From the NCBI GenBank assembly GCA_021786265.1, contig JAJYNP010000184.1, positions 57,316 to 121,315 of the forward strand: 64,000 nt of DNA, read 5' to 3'. The DNA is from Chloroflexota bacterium. GTDB taxonomy: Bacteria > Chloroflexota > Limnocylindria > Limnocylindrales > CSP1-4. A model generated the notes under the pieces. The model saw only the letters and a program-made list of their open reading frames with translations, made no database searches and was not told the DNA's origin. A program made the translations under genes and the position numbers. Shown here piece after piece: positions 45,028 through 54,141 of the stretch. Within the stretch, counting starts at the first letter, position 1; each line of letters begins with the position of its first letter.

Positions 45028-46280
45028 AGCGCGACCGCCGACGCGAGCGCGATCACGAACCGGGCGCCGCCGCCCGGTGCCGGCTCGCACCAGAGCCGCG
45101 CGCCCATCGCCTCGCCCAGCCGTCGGGCGGCATAGAGGCCGATCCCGGATCCGCGCGCGGCCCCGGTCTCGCTGCGGCGGGCATACGGCTCGAAGACCCG
45201 CTCCCGCCATTCCTCGGGCACGCCGGGGCCCTCGTCGGCCACCGACAGGCGCGCGATCCCCTCCAGCAGGTCGGTGCTGATCGTGATCGTCGTGCCCGGC
45301 GGCGCGTACTTGACGGCATTCTCGAGCAGGTGCTCGAGGATCTGCCGGAGCCGCGCGGCCTCGCCGAGCACGCGCAGACCGGCGCGGCCCTCGTGTACCA
45401 CCCCGTGTCGCCGGAGCAGCGGGCCCATCCCGGCCACGGTCTCGTCGACGATCGCCGTCAGGTCGAGCGGGACGAGGTCGAGCGGGGCCTGCTCCTCCGG
45501 GCGAACCGACGCCAGGATCGAGTCGACCAGGCGGTCCAGGCGGGTGACCTGCTCGTCGGCGAGGCGGTGCCATTCGATGGCACTCGGCACGGTGCCGGAT
45601 CCGTCGCCGACGGCCTCGGCCAGCAGGTCGAGATACGCGCGGACGACCGCCAGCGGCGTGCGCAGCTCGTGCGTGACGAGGGCCACGAGCTCGGCCTGCG
45701 CCCGTTCGAGCGCCTTGAGCGAGGCAACCTGCGACTCAGCCTCGCGCTGGAGACGGCCCTTCTCCACGATGCCGGCCAGCAGGTCCGCGATCGCGCGGAG
45801 CTGCGCCACGTCCCGCGGCGTGAACCCACGTCGCTGCTCCGTCTGCACATTGAGCACGCCCACGACCTGGTCGTTCCAGGAGAGCGGCACGGACAGCATC
45901 GAGGCGACGAACCGGCGCTGGTCCAGTCCGCGCACCCACAGGAACCGGTCGTCGGAGCGGACGTCCGGGATCACCATGGGCTCGCGGGAGGCGGCGACCC
46001 GCCCGGTGATCCCCTCCCCGAACGGAACCTTCGCGCGGCCGATCTGGTAGCGATCGAGGCCGTTGGTGGCCGCGAGCGTCAGCTGCCGCCCGTCCCGATC
46101 GAGCAGGTAGAACGACGACACGTCCGCCTTCAGCGCATCGCGCGTGCCATCTACGACGATGGACAGCAACTCGTCCCAGGTGCGTGCGGTGGTGGCCAGG
46201 CGCGCAACCTCGTGCAGGAACCGCAGCTCCTCGAGCTGCCGCCGGTCGCTCTGCGCCGTGTGCGCGCGGGTCGTCTCCAT
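45024..46280 (-). CDS. GAF-domain sensor histidine kinase
   Basis: This 418-residue soluble kinase has an N-terminal GAF domain (about residues 25-175: GEGITGRVAASREP, SVPLSWNDQVVGVLNVQ). A phospho-acceptor box LVTHELRTPLAVVRAYL (His near 206) and a HATPase domain (LLENAVKYAPPGTTI, DEGPGVPEEWRERVFEPY, GSGIGLYAARRLGEAMG) follow. The GAF domain could bind a small molecule or sense redox. It is coupled to its response regulator. Confidence 0.94.
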   Translation of the reverse strand: METTRAHTAQSDRRQLEELRFLHEVARLATTARTWDELLSIVVDGTRDALKADVSSFYLLDRDGRQLTLAATNGLDRYQIGRAKVPFGEGITGRVAASREPMVIPDVRSDDRFLWVRGLDQRRFVASMLSVPLSWNDQVVGVLNVQTEQRRGFTPRDVAQLRAIADLLAGIVEKGRLQREAESQVASLKALERAQAELVALVTHELRTPLAVVRAYLDLLAEAVGDGSGTVPSAIEWHRLADEQVTRLDRLVDSILASVRPEEQAPLDLVPLDLTAIVDETVAGMGPLLRRHGVVHEGRAGLRVLGEAARLRQILEHLLENAVKYAPPGTTITISTDLLEGIARLSVADEGPGVPEEWRERVFEPYARRSETGAARGSGIGLYAARRLGEAMGARLWCEPAPGGGARFVIALASAVAL

Positions 46281-46380
46281 GACAGCAGTTCACGACGCGC
46301 GGGCGCCGCTGTCAACCGCAGGGCCGCCGGGGGCGCGAGGCCGGGAGCCCGAGCCTCGGCCCGGGCATGCTCGGCCCGGC

Positions 46381-46410
46381 CAGGTTCGGCCCCGGATCCC
46401 GCTGAACCTG
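46381..46410. promoter_or_regulatory. Inverted repeat upstream of the GAF kinase gene
   Basis: CAGGTTC and GAACCTG form perfect 7-bp arms with a 16-nt spacer. They lie about 100 nt before the kinase ATG and about 40 nt after the vapC stop. It could be an operator or a weak terminator. Confidence 0.35.
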
Positions 46411-46448
46411 CACCCGGGGAAGGCAATGTCCGACCCGGACCGGCAGGA

Positions 46449-46910
46449 TCACGGTGCCGTGCCGCCCGTTTCCTGCGGAGCATCGGCAAGTGGGTGCCGC
46501 CACCGAAGCCCGGGGAAGCGGGCGAAGTCGCGGTCGGTCGTGATCCACTCACAGCCCGACTCGATCGCCAACGCCGCGAGATACGCGTCCGCGACCAGGT
46601 TGCCCTTCGCGCCCGCGCCCACGCACAGCCGCTCGAAGATCTCCCAGTGCCGCGGTCCCGGCGCGACGGCTACGGCGTTCGGCTGGGAGCGCAGCGCGTC
46701 GGCGAACTCGAGCGCGCGCTCGACCGGCGCGGGCGGGTCGAAGACACGGGGGTGGGTCGCCACGCGAACGAACCCACTCAGGACGAGCTCCGAGAGGCCC
46801 AGCGGTTCGTCGGCCACCACCGCGGATGCCAGCCACTCGCGGAATCGGGCATGGCCGGGCGTCCCCTCGTGGAACGCGTACACGAGTACGTTGACGTCCG
46901 GGAGGATCAG
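46449..46910 (-). CDS. vapC: VapC-type PIN-domain toxin ribonuclease (CTG start)
   Basis: This 153-residue PIN protein begins with the family-typical ILPDVNVLVYAFHEG, with catalytic D5, a central glutamate (GLSELVL), and the C-terminal acids in VADAYLAAL and ITTDRDFARFPGLRW. As a toxin it would cleave RNA when unneutralised. No ATG, GTG or TTG occurs in frame near the start. A CTG at 46910 overlaps the antitoxin stop (CTGA), has GGGAG six nt upstream and gives the expected first residue before ILPD. It forms a module with VapB. Confidence 0.9.
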   Translation of the reverse strand: MILPDVNVLVYAFHEGTPGHARFREWLASAVVADEPLGLSELVLSGFVRVATHPRVFDPPAPVERALEFADALRSQPNAVAVAPGPRHWEIFERLCVGAGAKGNLVADAYLAALAIESGCEWITTDRDFARFPGLRWRHPLADAPQETGGTAP

Positions 46911-47152
46911 GGGAGACTCCCTTCCATGAGCTCGAGGAGGGCGGCCCCGTCGTCCAGGTCGACCCCCGGCTGCAGCCTGCTGCCGGCGAACGTGGGGAGC
47001 TGCACGCGCGTCGGCCGCTCTGCGCGGCTGTGCCGGCGGAGCGCCTCCCGGAGCGCATCCTCGACGACTGCGTTCAGCGTCCGTCCCGACTGTGCTGCCC
47101 GCGCCTTCGCCTCCGCCAGAAGCGCGTCGTCGATCTTGATCGTCGTCCTCAT
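46907..47152 (-). CDS. vapB: VapB-type ribbon-helix-helix antitoxin
   Basis: This 81-residue protein starts MRTTIKIDDALLAEAKARAA, a ribbon-helix-helix DNA-binding motif, followed by NAVVEDALREAL. The C-terminal part that wraps the toxin ends LLELMEGSLP. It neutralises VapC and probably represses the operon. The ATG at 47152 is 7 nt after a -10 hexamer, so the transcript is likely leaderless. Confidence 0.9.
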   Translation of the reverse strand: MRTTIKIDDALLAEAKARAAQSGRTLNAVVEDALREALRRHSRAERPTRVQLPTFAGSRLQPGVDLDDGAALLELMEGSLP

Positions 47153-47159
47153 GCATCTG

Positions 47160-47191
47160 AGCATGGGTGCCAGTCATCAAGATGTCAAGAT
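47160..47191 (-). promoter_or_regulatory. vapBC promoter and candidate operator
   Basis: On the minus strand a consensus -35 TTGACA (47183-47188) is followed after 17 bp by CATGCT (47160-47165), and the vapB ATG begins 7 nt later. The -35 is embedded in a direct repeat with period 8 (ATCAAGAT and GTCAAGAT on the plus strand, 47176-47191), a plausible site for the VapB dimer. Confidence 0.65.
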
Positions 47192-47213
47192 TCCGCATCG
47201 GCCGCGTCCGCGG

Positions 47214-47606
47214 TCAGCGTGACCCGCCTGAAACGCCGCGAGGCCGTCCCTGCCCCCGCGCTTCGAGCACCTCGCGCAGGACGACCGCCTGGTTGTGCTC
47301 CTCGTCGGCCGCGCCGTAGACCAGCGTGAGCGTGCCCGCCTGCGCCAGGCGAGCCAACCGGTCAAGGGCCGCCCGCCGGTCGGGCGCCTCCAGCTCGGCG
47401 CGATACCGTCGCCGGAACTCGGCCCAGCGCGCGGGGTCATGGCCGAACCAGTGACGCAGCTCGTCGCTCGGTGCCACGTCGCGCTCCCATCCGGCGAGCT
47501 GGAGCGCCTCGCGCGATCGACCGCGGGGCCAGACGCGGTCGACCAGCACGCGGGTGCCGTCCTCGCGGGCCGGATCCGCGTATGCCCGCCTGATCCGCAC
47601 GGCCAT
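47214..47606 (-). CDS. DUF488-family protein
   Basis: This 130-residue protein matches the DUF488/YeaO family: IRRAYADPAREDGTRVLVDR, VWPRGRSREALQL, WFGHDPARWAEFRRRYRAEL and LTLVYGAADEEHNQAVVL. The reaction is unknown; members are suspected nucleic-acid or uric-acid-related proteins without firm evidence. The ATG at 47606 is chosen because it gives the family N-terminus. Confidence 0.88.
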   Translation of the reverse strand: MAVRIRRAYADPAREDGTRVLVDRVWPRGRSREALQLAGWERDVAPSDELRHWFGHDPARWAEFRRRYRAELEAPDRRAALDRLARLAQAGTLTLVYGAADEEHNQAVVLREVLEARGQGRPRGVSGGSR

Positions 47607-47645
47607 GGGCGCCAGTGTGGCACGCCGGGGCCACGGCATCCGGCG

Positions 47646-47664
47646 GCCGGGAACCCCTCCCGGC
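47646..47664 (-). terminator. Hairpin terminator after hypE
   Basis: GCCGGGA and TCCCGGC form a 7-bp stem with a 5-nt loop, 22 nt after the hypE stop. This suggests that the hydrogenase-maturation operon ends here. Confidence 0.6.
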
Positions 47665-47686
47665 AGCAGGTGCGGACGAGCCCGCG

Positions 47687-48769
47687 TCAGCAGATGCGCG
47701 GCAGCTGCTCTCCGACCAGCATGTCGACGATCCGCTCGGAGCCGACGATGGTCCGAACCGTCACCATGCCCGGGTGGTCGGCGACGACCCGGCCGACGAC
47801 GGCCGCCCCCTCGCCCTCGGGCAACTCGCGCATCGCGGCCAGCACGGCGTCCGCCCGGTTGACGGGGACGATCGCCACGCACTTGCCCTCGTTCGCGACG
47901 TGGAGCGGGTCCAGGCCCAGCATCTCGCACGCGGCGCGCACCGGGCCCGGAACCGGGATGGCGTCCTCGTCGAGCTCCATCCCGACCCCGGAGGCCGTCG
48001 CGATCTCGTTCACCGTCGACGCGAGCCCTCCGCGCGTCGGGTCGCGCAGCACGTGGGCATCGGGCGCCGCCTCGAGGATCGCCGCCGACAGCCGGTGGAG
48101 CGGCTGCGTGTCCGAGGCGATCTCGACCTCGAACTCGAGCCCCTCGCGCACGCTCATGATCGCCACGCCGTGCAGCCCGATGGGCCCCGAGAGGAGCACG
48201 GCATCGCCGGGCCGGGCACGGTCGGCGCCCAGCGCCACGCCATCCGGCACGACGCCGATCCCGGCCGTGTTGACGAACAGCCGGTCCGCGGCGCCTCGCC
48301 CGACGACCTTGGTGTCGCCGGTCACGACGCGGACCCCGGCAGCGGCCGCCGCGCGGGCGACGGACTCGGTCACCGAGCGGAGCTCGTCGAAGGGCAGTCC
48401 CTCCTCGATCACGTAGGCCAGCGAGATCGCCACCGGCTGCGCGCCCATCATCGCGAGGTCGTTCACCGTGCCGTTGACCGCCAGCTCGCCGATGTCCCCG
48501 CCGGGGAACGCGAGCGGGCTGACCACGAACGAGTCGGTGGTGAAGGCCAGGCGCTGCCCGGCGACGTCGAGTACGGCGGCGTCGTTGAGCGGGCCGCCAG
48601 GAGACGCTGCGGCGAGGGCCGGGCCGATGACGTCGCGCATGAGCGCGGCAGAGAGCTGGCCGCCCGAGCCATGGCCGAGCAGCACGCGCTCCTGTTCGGC
48701 GAGGGGGGCCGGACAGGTGGCCGCCAGCGGATCCAGCGCGGGGCGGTCGGTGGCCGGTCGGTCGGTCAT
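47687..48769 (-). CDS. hypE: Hydrogenase maturation protein HypE (thiocarbamoyl-to-cyanide dehydratase)
   Basis: This 360-residue PurM-like protein begins its core with [16 protein letters not shown] and has [37 protein letters not shown] and [15 protein letters not shown]. The C-terminus ends PRIC, which carries the cysteine that receives the carbamoyl group from HypF. With HypF it makes the cyanide ligands of the [NiFe] active site. It overlaps hypD by 4 nt. Confidence 0.97.
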   Translation of the reverse strand: MTDRPATDRPALDPLAATCPAPLAEQERVLLGHGSGGQLSAALMRDVIGPALAAASPGGPLNDAAVLDVAGQRLAFTTDSFVVSPLAFPGGDIGELAVNGTVNDLAMMGAQPVAISLAYVIEEGLPFDELRSVTESVARAAAAAGVRVVTGDTKVVGRGAADRLFVNTAGIGVVPDGVALGADRARPGDAVLLSGPIGLHGVAIMSVREGLEFEVEIASDTQPLHRLSAAILEAAPDAHVLRDPTRGGLASTVNEIATASGVGMELDEDAIPVPGPVRAACEMLGLDPLHVANEGKCVAIVPVNRADAVLAAMRELPEGEGAAVVGRVVADHPGMVTVRTIVGSERIVDMLVGEQLPRIC

Positions 48770-49923
48770 CGGGGCGCCCTCGCGGCCGTCGACGGGCCCG
48801 TCGCGGCGAGCACCGTGAGCGGTCGCACGACGGGACCCAGCCCCCGACCCGCGGCGTGGAACGCGGCGCAGGTCCCCTCGGCGGAGACCATCGGGGCGCC
48901 GAGCGGCCGCTGCGGGTTGCACAGGACGCCGTAGGCGGTGCAGTCGAGCGGCGTCTTCGTCCCCCGCAGGATCTCCCCGGCGATGCACGCCGGGTGCTCC
49001 TTCGTGGCGATGTCGCCGACGCGGAACCGGCGCTCCGCGTCGAAGCGAGCGAAGCGCTCCTTCAGGTAGTATCCGGAGGCGGGGATCTCGCCGATCCCGC
49101 GCCAGGTCCTGTCGCCGATCTCGAACACGCGGAAGACGGTCTCCTGGGCGAGCCGGTTGCCCTCGCGGCGAACCGCGCGGGCGTACTGGTTCTCGACTTC
49201 CGCGCGGCCCTCCTCGAGCTGGCGGATCGCCATCAGCATCCCCTCGAGCAGGTCGAGTGGCTCGAAGCCGGTCACCACGATCGGCACGTGGTACTTCGCC
49301 GCGATCGGCTCGTACTCGGTCCAGCCCATGACCGCGCACACGTGCCCCGCGGCCAGGAAGGATTGAACCTGGTTCGACGGCGACGAGAGGATCGCCTCCA
49401 TCGCGGGCGGCACCAGCACGTGGCTCACCAGCACGCTGAAGTTGTCGATCCCCTGCTCCGCCGCCCGCCAGACCGCCATCGCGTTGGCGGGGGCCGTGGT
49501 CTCGAACCCGATCGCGAAAAAAACGACCTCGCGGTCGGGGTGCTCGCGCGCGATCCGGACGGCATCGAGGGGCGAGTAGACGATCCGGACGTCCGCGCCG
49601 CGCGCCTTGAGCGCGAGCAGATCCGTGGTCGAGCCGGGGACGCGGAGCATGTCGCCGTAGCTGGTGAAGATCACGCCCGGGTCGGCGGCGATGGCGAGCG
49701 CCTTGTCGACCTGCTCCAGCGGCGTGACGCAGACCGGGCAGCCGGGACCGTGGATCATGCGCACGCCCTCGGGGAGCATCTCGTCGATGCCCTGCTTCAC
49801 GATGGTGTGAGTCTGCCCGCCGCAGACCTCCATCATGGTCCAGGGCCGCGTGGTGATCCGGTGGATCTCCCGGACGAGCGTCTTCGCCCTGCGCCCATCG
49901 CGGAACTCGTCGACGTACTTCAC
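48766..49923 (-). CDS. hypD: Hydrogenase maturation protein HypD
   Basis: This 385-residue iron-sulfur scaffold has [37 protein letters not shown] and the [4Fe-4S] cysteines in [20 protein letters not shown] and EGTCAAFH. With HypC it assembles the Fe(CN)2CO unit. It overlaps hypC by 4 nt upstream and hypE downstream. Confidence 0.97.
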   Translation of the reverse strand: MKYVDEFRDGRRAKTLVREIHRITTRPWTMMEVCGGQTHTIVKQGIDEMLPEGVRMIHGPGCPVCVTPLEQVDKALAIAADPGVIFTSYGDMLRVPGSTTDLLALKARGADVRIVYSPLDAVRIAREHPDREVVFFAIGFETTAPANAMAVWRAAEQGIDNFSVLVSHVLVPPAMEAILSSPSNQVQSFLAAGHVCAVMGWTEYEPIAAKYHVPIVVTGFEPLDLLEGMLMAIRQLEEGRAEVENQYARAVRREGNRLAQETVFRVFEIGDRTWRGIGEIPASGYYLKERFARFDAERRFRVGDIATKEHPACIAGEILRGTKTPLDCTAYGVLCNPQRPLGAPMVSAEGTCAAFHAAGRGLGPVVRPLTVLAATGPSTAARAPR

Positions 49924-50267
49924 GGGGTGCCCGATCCGACCGGATCGCCCGATCCGCCTGCGGCGCCCGATCCGATGGGGCCCAGGTCGACCACCGCCGG
50001 CGCGCTCATCCCGGGCCCCATCGTCGCCAGCTCCTGCTGCACCAGGTCGCCCATCTGGTCAAGCAGTTCGAGCGTGCGCAGCGCCTCCTCCTCGTCGACC
50101 GTGCTGATCGCGAACCCGACGTGGACGATCACGTAGTCGCCCACCTTGACCTCCGGGACGTACGCGAGGCACGCCTCCTTGCGCACGCCCCCGAAGTCGA
50201 CCCGGCCCATGGCGAGTCCGCCCTCGTCGCGCACCTCGATCACCTTCCCCGGGATGCCCAGGCACAT
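49920..50267 (-). CDS. hypC: Hydrogenase assembly chaperone HypC/HupF
   Basis: This 115-residue protein starts [12 protein letters not shown], with the essential Cys2, and has [15 protein letters not shown] and the C-terminal [17 protein letters not shown]. It carries the iron ligand complex with HypD to the large-subunit precursor. A Gly/Pro-rich tail of about 30 residues exceeds the usual 75-95 residue length. Confidence 0.96.
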   Translation of the reverse strand: MCLGIPGKVIEVRDEGGLAMGRVDFGGVRKEACLAYVPEVKVGDYVIVHVGFAISTVDEEEALRTLELLDQMGDLVQQELATMGPGMSAPAVVDLGPIGSGAAGGSGDPVGSGTP

Positions 50268-50285
50268 GGCGGATCGCCTCCCTTC

Positions 50286-52889
50286 CTAGTGGCTCGTCTG
50301 CGGCGCGGCGAGGGTGCCGGCGAGACCGCCGGCGAGGCGGGCCGCGGCGACCGCGGCCTGACCATAGCTGATCCCCCCGTCGTTCACGGGGACGCGGCGG
50401 TTGATGAACGGCTCGAACCCGTCGGCGGTGAGTCGCGCCAGCAGCGCGGTGGCGAGCCACCGGTTCTGGAACACGCCACCGGAGAGGCACACCTGCCGGA
50501 TGCCGGTGGCCCGGCGGGCGGCCGCGCACAGCTCGCGCGTGACCTCGACGATCGTCTCCTGGAACCGTGCCGCCAGCGCCGGCGCCGGGACCCCGGACGC
50601 CTGCGCCGCGAGGAGCGAGGCAAGTGTCGGAGCCGGATCGTAGACGAGGAGGCCGGAGCGCGGGACGAGCCGGTACGGGAGCGGGGTGGTCGCGCCGGCC
50701 GCCACGGTCGACGCACCGTCCGTCGCGGATGTCCGCGCCGCCCCCGGTGCATCGGCCGCCGCGGGCGTTTCGAGAGCCATCCCGGCCGCGGCCCCCACGG
50801 CCCGGGCACCCGGGGAAGCGCAGGTGGTCTCGGGGTCGGTGGGATCGGCGCGCATCTCGAGCTCGATCGCGGCCTGCGCCTCGTACTCCGCCACGTCGCG
50901 GATCCCGAGCAGGCTGCTCACGGCATCGAAGAGCCGGCCGGCGCTCGACGCCAGCGGCGCGTTGAGCCGGCGCGCGACCTGCGTCCGGACGACCTCCACC
51001 TCGCGCCGGTCGAGACGCGCGAGAAACGGCCCGGCGAGGTCCAGCTGGCTGGCCTGAGAAGCGGCGTGCGGGTCGGGACGCATGGCGGCGCCATCGTCCT
51101 CCAGACCGAACAGGTAGCCGAGTGCCATCCGGTATGGCTTCGTCACGGCCATCGCGCCCCCTGGCATCGGCGCCAGCGCGAACCTGGCGAACCGGCGGTA
51201 CCCCGCGAGGTCCGCGATCAGCAGCTCGCCGCCCCAGAACGTGCCGTCGTCGCCCATCCCGAGGCCGTCGTAGGCGACCCCGATGACCGGCACCGTGATG
51301 CCCGCCTCGGCGGCGCAGGAGGCCACGTGCGCATGGTGGTGCTGGACGCCGATCCGGCGGTCGGCGGGGAAGTGCCGCGCGGCGAACTGGGTGGACAGGT
51401 AGGCGGGATGGAGGTCGTGCGCGGTCAGAAGCGGGTCCAGCGCGAGCAGCCGCTCGAGGTGCGCGAGGTTGCCCTCGAAGGCACGGAACGTGCGCATATC
51501 CTCCAGGTCGCCCGTATGCGGCGCGACGTAGGCCCGCTCTCCCGATGCCAGCGTGAACGTGTGCTTGAGCTCGGCGCCGACGGCGAGGAGCGGCCCGGGC
51601 ACGGCGACCGGCAGGTCGAGCGGGTCGGGTGCATAGCCGCGCCCCCGGCGGACGATCGACTCGCGCCCGGCGACCACGCGCGTCACCGAGTCGTCGTACC
51701 GTGCCCGGATCTCGCGGTCGTGCTGCAGGAACGCGTCGGCGATCCCGCCCAGACGCGCCAGCGCCTCGTCATCGTCGGTCGCCAGCGGCTCGTCGGACAG
51801 GTTGCCGCTGGTGAGGACGATCGGACGGCGGAAGCCGTCCATGAGCAGGTGATGGAGCGGCGCGTAGGGCAGGAACAGGCCCACCCGGCGGTCGCCGTTG
51901 ACCACGGTTCCGGCGAGCATCGTGCCGGCTCCCTGGACCGCGCCATCGCCGAGGGGCGGCGCCGAACGCCCCTGCGGCTCATCGTCGGCCGGCTCGTGAC
52001 GGCGCTCCACGAGCACGATGGGCCGTGCCGGCGACGCCAGCAGCTCGGCCTCGTCGTCGGAGATCACGGCCAGCTCGCGCGCCGCGCCGAGGTCCCGCGC
52101 CATCACCGCGAACGGCTTGGCCCAGCGGCGCTTGCGGTCCCGCAGCCGCGCGACCGCGGCCTCGTCCGTCGCGTCGCACGCCAGGTGGTAGCCACCGAGC
52201 CCCTTGACCGCCACGATGCGTCCCGCCGCCAGGTCCGCAATCGCAGCCTGCAGCGCGTCCTCCCGGAACGAGCGCGGCGCCGCGTCCCCGGGGCGCCGGT
52301 ACGACAGCTGCGGCCCGCAGTCGGGGCACGCGACCGGCTCCGCGTGGAAGCGGCGATTCGCCGGATCGCGGTACTCGACCTCGCAGGCAGGGCACAGCGG
52401 GAAGTCGCGCATGGAGGTCCGGGGGCGGTCATACGGGAGGTCGTCGATGATCGTCGCGCGCGGGCCGCAGTTGGTGCAGTTGGTGAACGGGTAGCGGTAT
52501 CGCCGATCCGCCGGGTCGAAGAGCTCCCGGAGGCAGTCCTCGCATGTCGCGATGTCCGGCGGGAAGAGCCGCTCGGCCGAGGCCGCCGCCACGCTCTCGA
52601 GGATCGCGAACCCGCTGCCGGGCGCCGGTATTCGAGCCGCGTCGAGCGCACGCTCCTTCACGGACTCCACGCGCGCCCGCGGCGGCGCATCCGCCCGCAG
52701 GCGCTGGGCGAAGGCGTCCAGCCGTGACGCCGCCCCGGCCACCTCGATCTCGACCCGGCCGGCGATGTTCCGCACGCGCCCGTCGAGCGCCAGCTCCCGC
52801 GCGAGCCGGTACACGAATGGACGGAACCCCACCGCCTGCACGATCCCGGTCACCTCGAGAAGCCGCCCGACGCGGGCCTCCTCGCGCAC
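50286..52889 (-). CDS. hypF: Carbamoyltransferase HypF
   Basis: This 867-residue protein contains the acylphosphatase-like N-terminus (VTGIVQAVGFRPFVYRLA), two zinc-finger pairs (CEDCLRELFD, FTNCTNCGPRATIID, CPACEVEY, CPDCGPQ), a YrdC-like domain (GGYHLACDAT, LTSGNLSDEP) and the Kae1-like domain with HHHAHVASC. It activates carbamoyl phosphate for cyanide formation. It is about 100 residues longer than usual. Part of this is an Ala/Thr-rich insertion near residues 690-740. GTG at 52889 is chosen; a GTG at 52898 and a CTG at 52907 overlapping the hypA stop are also in frame. Confidence 0.95.
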   Translation of the reverse strand: MREEARVGRLLEVTGIVQAVGFRPFVYRLARELALDGRVRNIAGRVEIEVAGAASRLDAFAQRLRADAPPRARVESVKERALDAARIPAPGSGFAILESVAAASAERLFPPDIATCEDCLRELFDPADRRYRYPFTNCTNCGPRATIIDDLPYDRPRTSMRDFPLCPACEVEYRDPANRRFHAEPVACPDCGPQLSYRRPGDAAPRSFREDALQAAIADLAAGRIVAVKGLGGYHLACDATDEAAVARLRDRKRRWAKPFAVMARDLGAARELAVISDDEAELLASPARPIVLVERRHEPADDEPQGRSAPPLGDGAVQGAGTMLAGTVVNGDRRVGLFLPYAPLHHLLMDGFRRPIVLTSGNLSDEPLATDDDEALARLGGIADAFLQHDREIRARYDDSVTRVVAGRESIVRRGRGYAPDPLDLPVAVPGPLLAVGAELKHTFTLASGERAYVAPHTGDLEDMRTFRAFEGNLAHLERLLALDPLLTAHDLHPAYLSTQFAARHFPADRRIGVQHHHAHVASCAAEAGITVPVIGVAYDGLGMGDDGTFWGGELLIADLAGYRRFARFALAPMPGGAMAVTKPYRMALGYLFGLEDDGAAMRPDPHAASQASQLDLAGPFLARLDRREVEVVRTQVARRLNAPLASSAGRLFDAVSSLLGIRDVAEYEAQAAIELEMRADPTDPETTCASPGARAVGAAAGMALETPAAADAPGAARTSATDGASTVAAGATTPLPYRLVPRSGLLVYDPAPTLASLLAAQASGVPAPALAARFQETIVEVTRELCAAARRATGIRQVCLSGGVFQNRWLATALLARLTADGFEPFINRRVPVNDGGISYGQAAVAAARLAGGLAGTLAAPQTSH

Positions 52890-52903
52890 GCCGACCACCT
52901 CGG

Positions 52904-53227
52904 TCAGCCCGCCAGCTCGATGTCGACCTGCTCGCGGTCCCGCAGGGGGAGACTCGAGCCGCCGCAGCGAGGGCACGGCTCGTCGGGACGCGCGGCGGGG
53001 AACTCCCGGCCACACCCGACGCAGAGGCGCGGGGCAGCGTCGTGGACGATCTCCAGCGTGCCGGGGTCGAGGTCCGGGGCCTCGAGCTGGAGGTGGAACC
53101 GGAGCGACGAGTCGAACGCCTCGGGCGCGTGGTTGCCGCCGCGGACGTGGAGCACCACGCGGCGCCCATCGAGCTGCTCGCTGCGCAGCGCCCTGGCGAT
53201 GCTCCGTGCGATGCCCGCCTCGTGCAT
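52904..53227 (-). CDS. hypA: Hydrogenase nickel-incorporation protein HypA
   Basis: This 107-residue protein starts MHEAGIARSIARAL, with nickel ligand His2 and Glu3, and has the zinc site CVGCGREF ... CPRCGGSSL. It delivers nickel to the large subunit, normally together with the GTPase HypB, which is not encoded here. The ATG overlaps the protease stop by one base (TGATG). Confidence 0.96.
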   Translation of the reverse strand: MHEAGIARSIARALRSEQLDGRRVVLHVRGGNHAPEAFDSSLRFHLQLEAPDLDPGTLEIVHDAAPRLCVGCGREFPAARPDEPCPRCGGSSLPLRDREQVDIELAG

Positions 53228-53802
53228 CAGCCGGCCCTCGCCGCCGGTGTGCCGCCGGCATTGCCCGCGGTGGTCCCCCCGGGCCCGCCTCCTGCTCGGA
53301 GCGCCCGGTCCAGCTCCCAGGCGATGGATCCCGCGAGCTCGGCTGCCCGCGGGAGCGCGGCCTCGACGGCGTCGGTGAGGTCGAGACCGATCGAGATCTC
53401 GCCGGGCTGGATGCCGACCAGCGCGATCTGGCCGGGCAGCCTGCCGGTGAGCCGGCCCGCGGCGAGCAGGTCACCGACGCCCACCTGGTGGGGGGAGACG
53501 TGGTGGTAGAGGGTCCCCTGCAGCGCCTCCCCGTGGAGCACGGCGACGTCACCCGGCGACCCACGGAGATCCACGGCGTCGATCAGCACCACGGCCCTGG
53601 CGTCCTCGAGCATGGGCAGGAGGTCCAGCCCGAGCGTCCCGCCATCCACGATCCGGGTGCGGGGCGGGAACGCGGCCGGCCGGCCGTCATGCACTCGGCC
53701 CGCGAGCTCCGCGACGCGCACTCCGGCCCCGTCGTCCCGCAGCAGGACGTTGCCGACGCCGATCACGAGCAGGTCGCCCTTCGCTGCGGTCAACGAACGC
53801 AC
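53227..53802 (-). CDS. [NiFe]-hydrogenase maturation protease (HyaD/HycI family)
   Basis: This 191-residue endopeptidase has VIGVGNVLLRDDGAGVRVAE (metal-binding acid near residue 23), DGGTLGLDLLPMLEDA and VLIDAVDLRGSPGDV, with a histidine in TLYHHVSPHQVGVGDLL. It removes the C-terminal extension of the hydrogenase large subunit after nickel insertion. The start is a GTG. It is the first gene of the visible maturation operon. Confidence 0.94.
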   Translation of the reverse strand: MRSLTAAKGDLLVIGVGNVLLRDDGAGVRVAELAGRVHDGRPAAFPPRTRIVDGGTLGLDLLPMLEDARAVVLIDAVDLRGSPGDVAVLHGEALQGTLYHHVSPHQVGVGDLLAAGRLTGRLPGQIALVGIQPGEISIGLDLTDAVEAALPRAAELAGSIAWELDRALRAGGGPGGTTAGNAGGTPAARAG

Positions 53803-54141
53803 CGGGCGGCCGGGGCTGGGGCGCCGCCACGTGCGGCGGGGCCGTGCCGCCTGAACCAGCCGAAGTCACCCACGATGCGTGCCATGTCAACCATCCGCGA
53901 TGTCGATCGGAGGAAGCACACCACGAACCTTGCCACATTCGACAGGGCGCTGTGGCCCTCGGTCCGCGGGACGTCCGTCCGGGGGTCGCCGGGGTGGCGG
54001 AGGCGAGTGGCGCTGACGCGCGCCCCGGACGACGGCATGTGGCATCGCGCCCTCCAAAGGATGACAGAGGGCACTGGCACGTGGGTCCTCCGGCCGGGAG
54101 ACTCGACACGGGACGAGCAGAAGCGTCCCAGGGAGGCGGCC
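53803..54141. other. Divergent intergenic region without recognised gene
   Basis: This 339-nt gap should carry the maturation-operon promoter on the minus strand and the hemerythrin promoter on the plus strand. No sigma-54 consensus or clear dyad was found. Open frames crossing it have no motifs. Confidence 0.4.

Noticed and set aside
50121..52727. 868-codon open frame on the plus strand opposite hypF
   Set aside because: It is a shadow of hypF caused by high GC; the translation is Arg/Gly/Asp-rich without domains, and the minus-strand gene has all HypF motifs.
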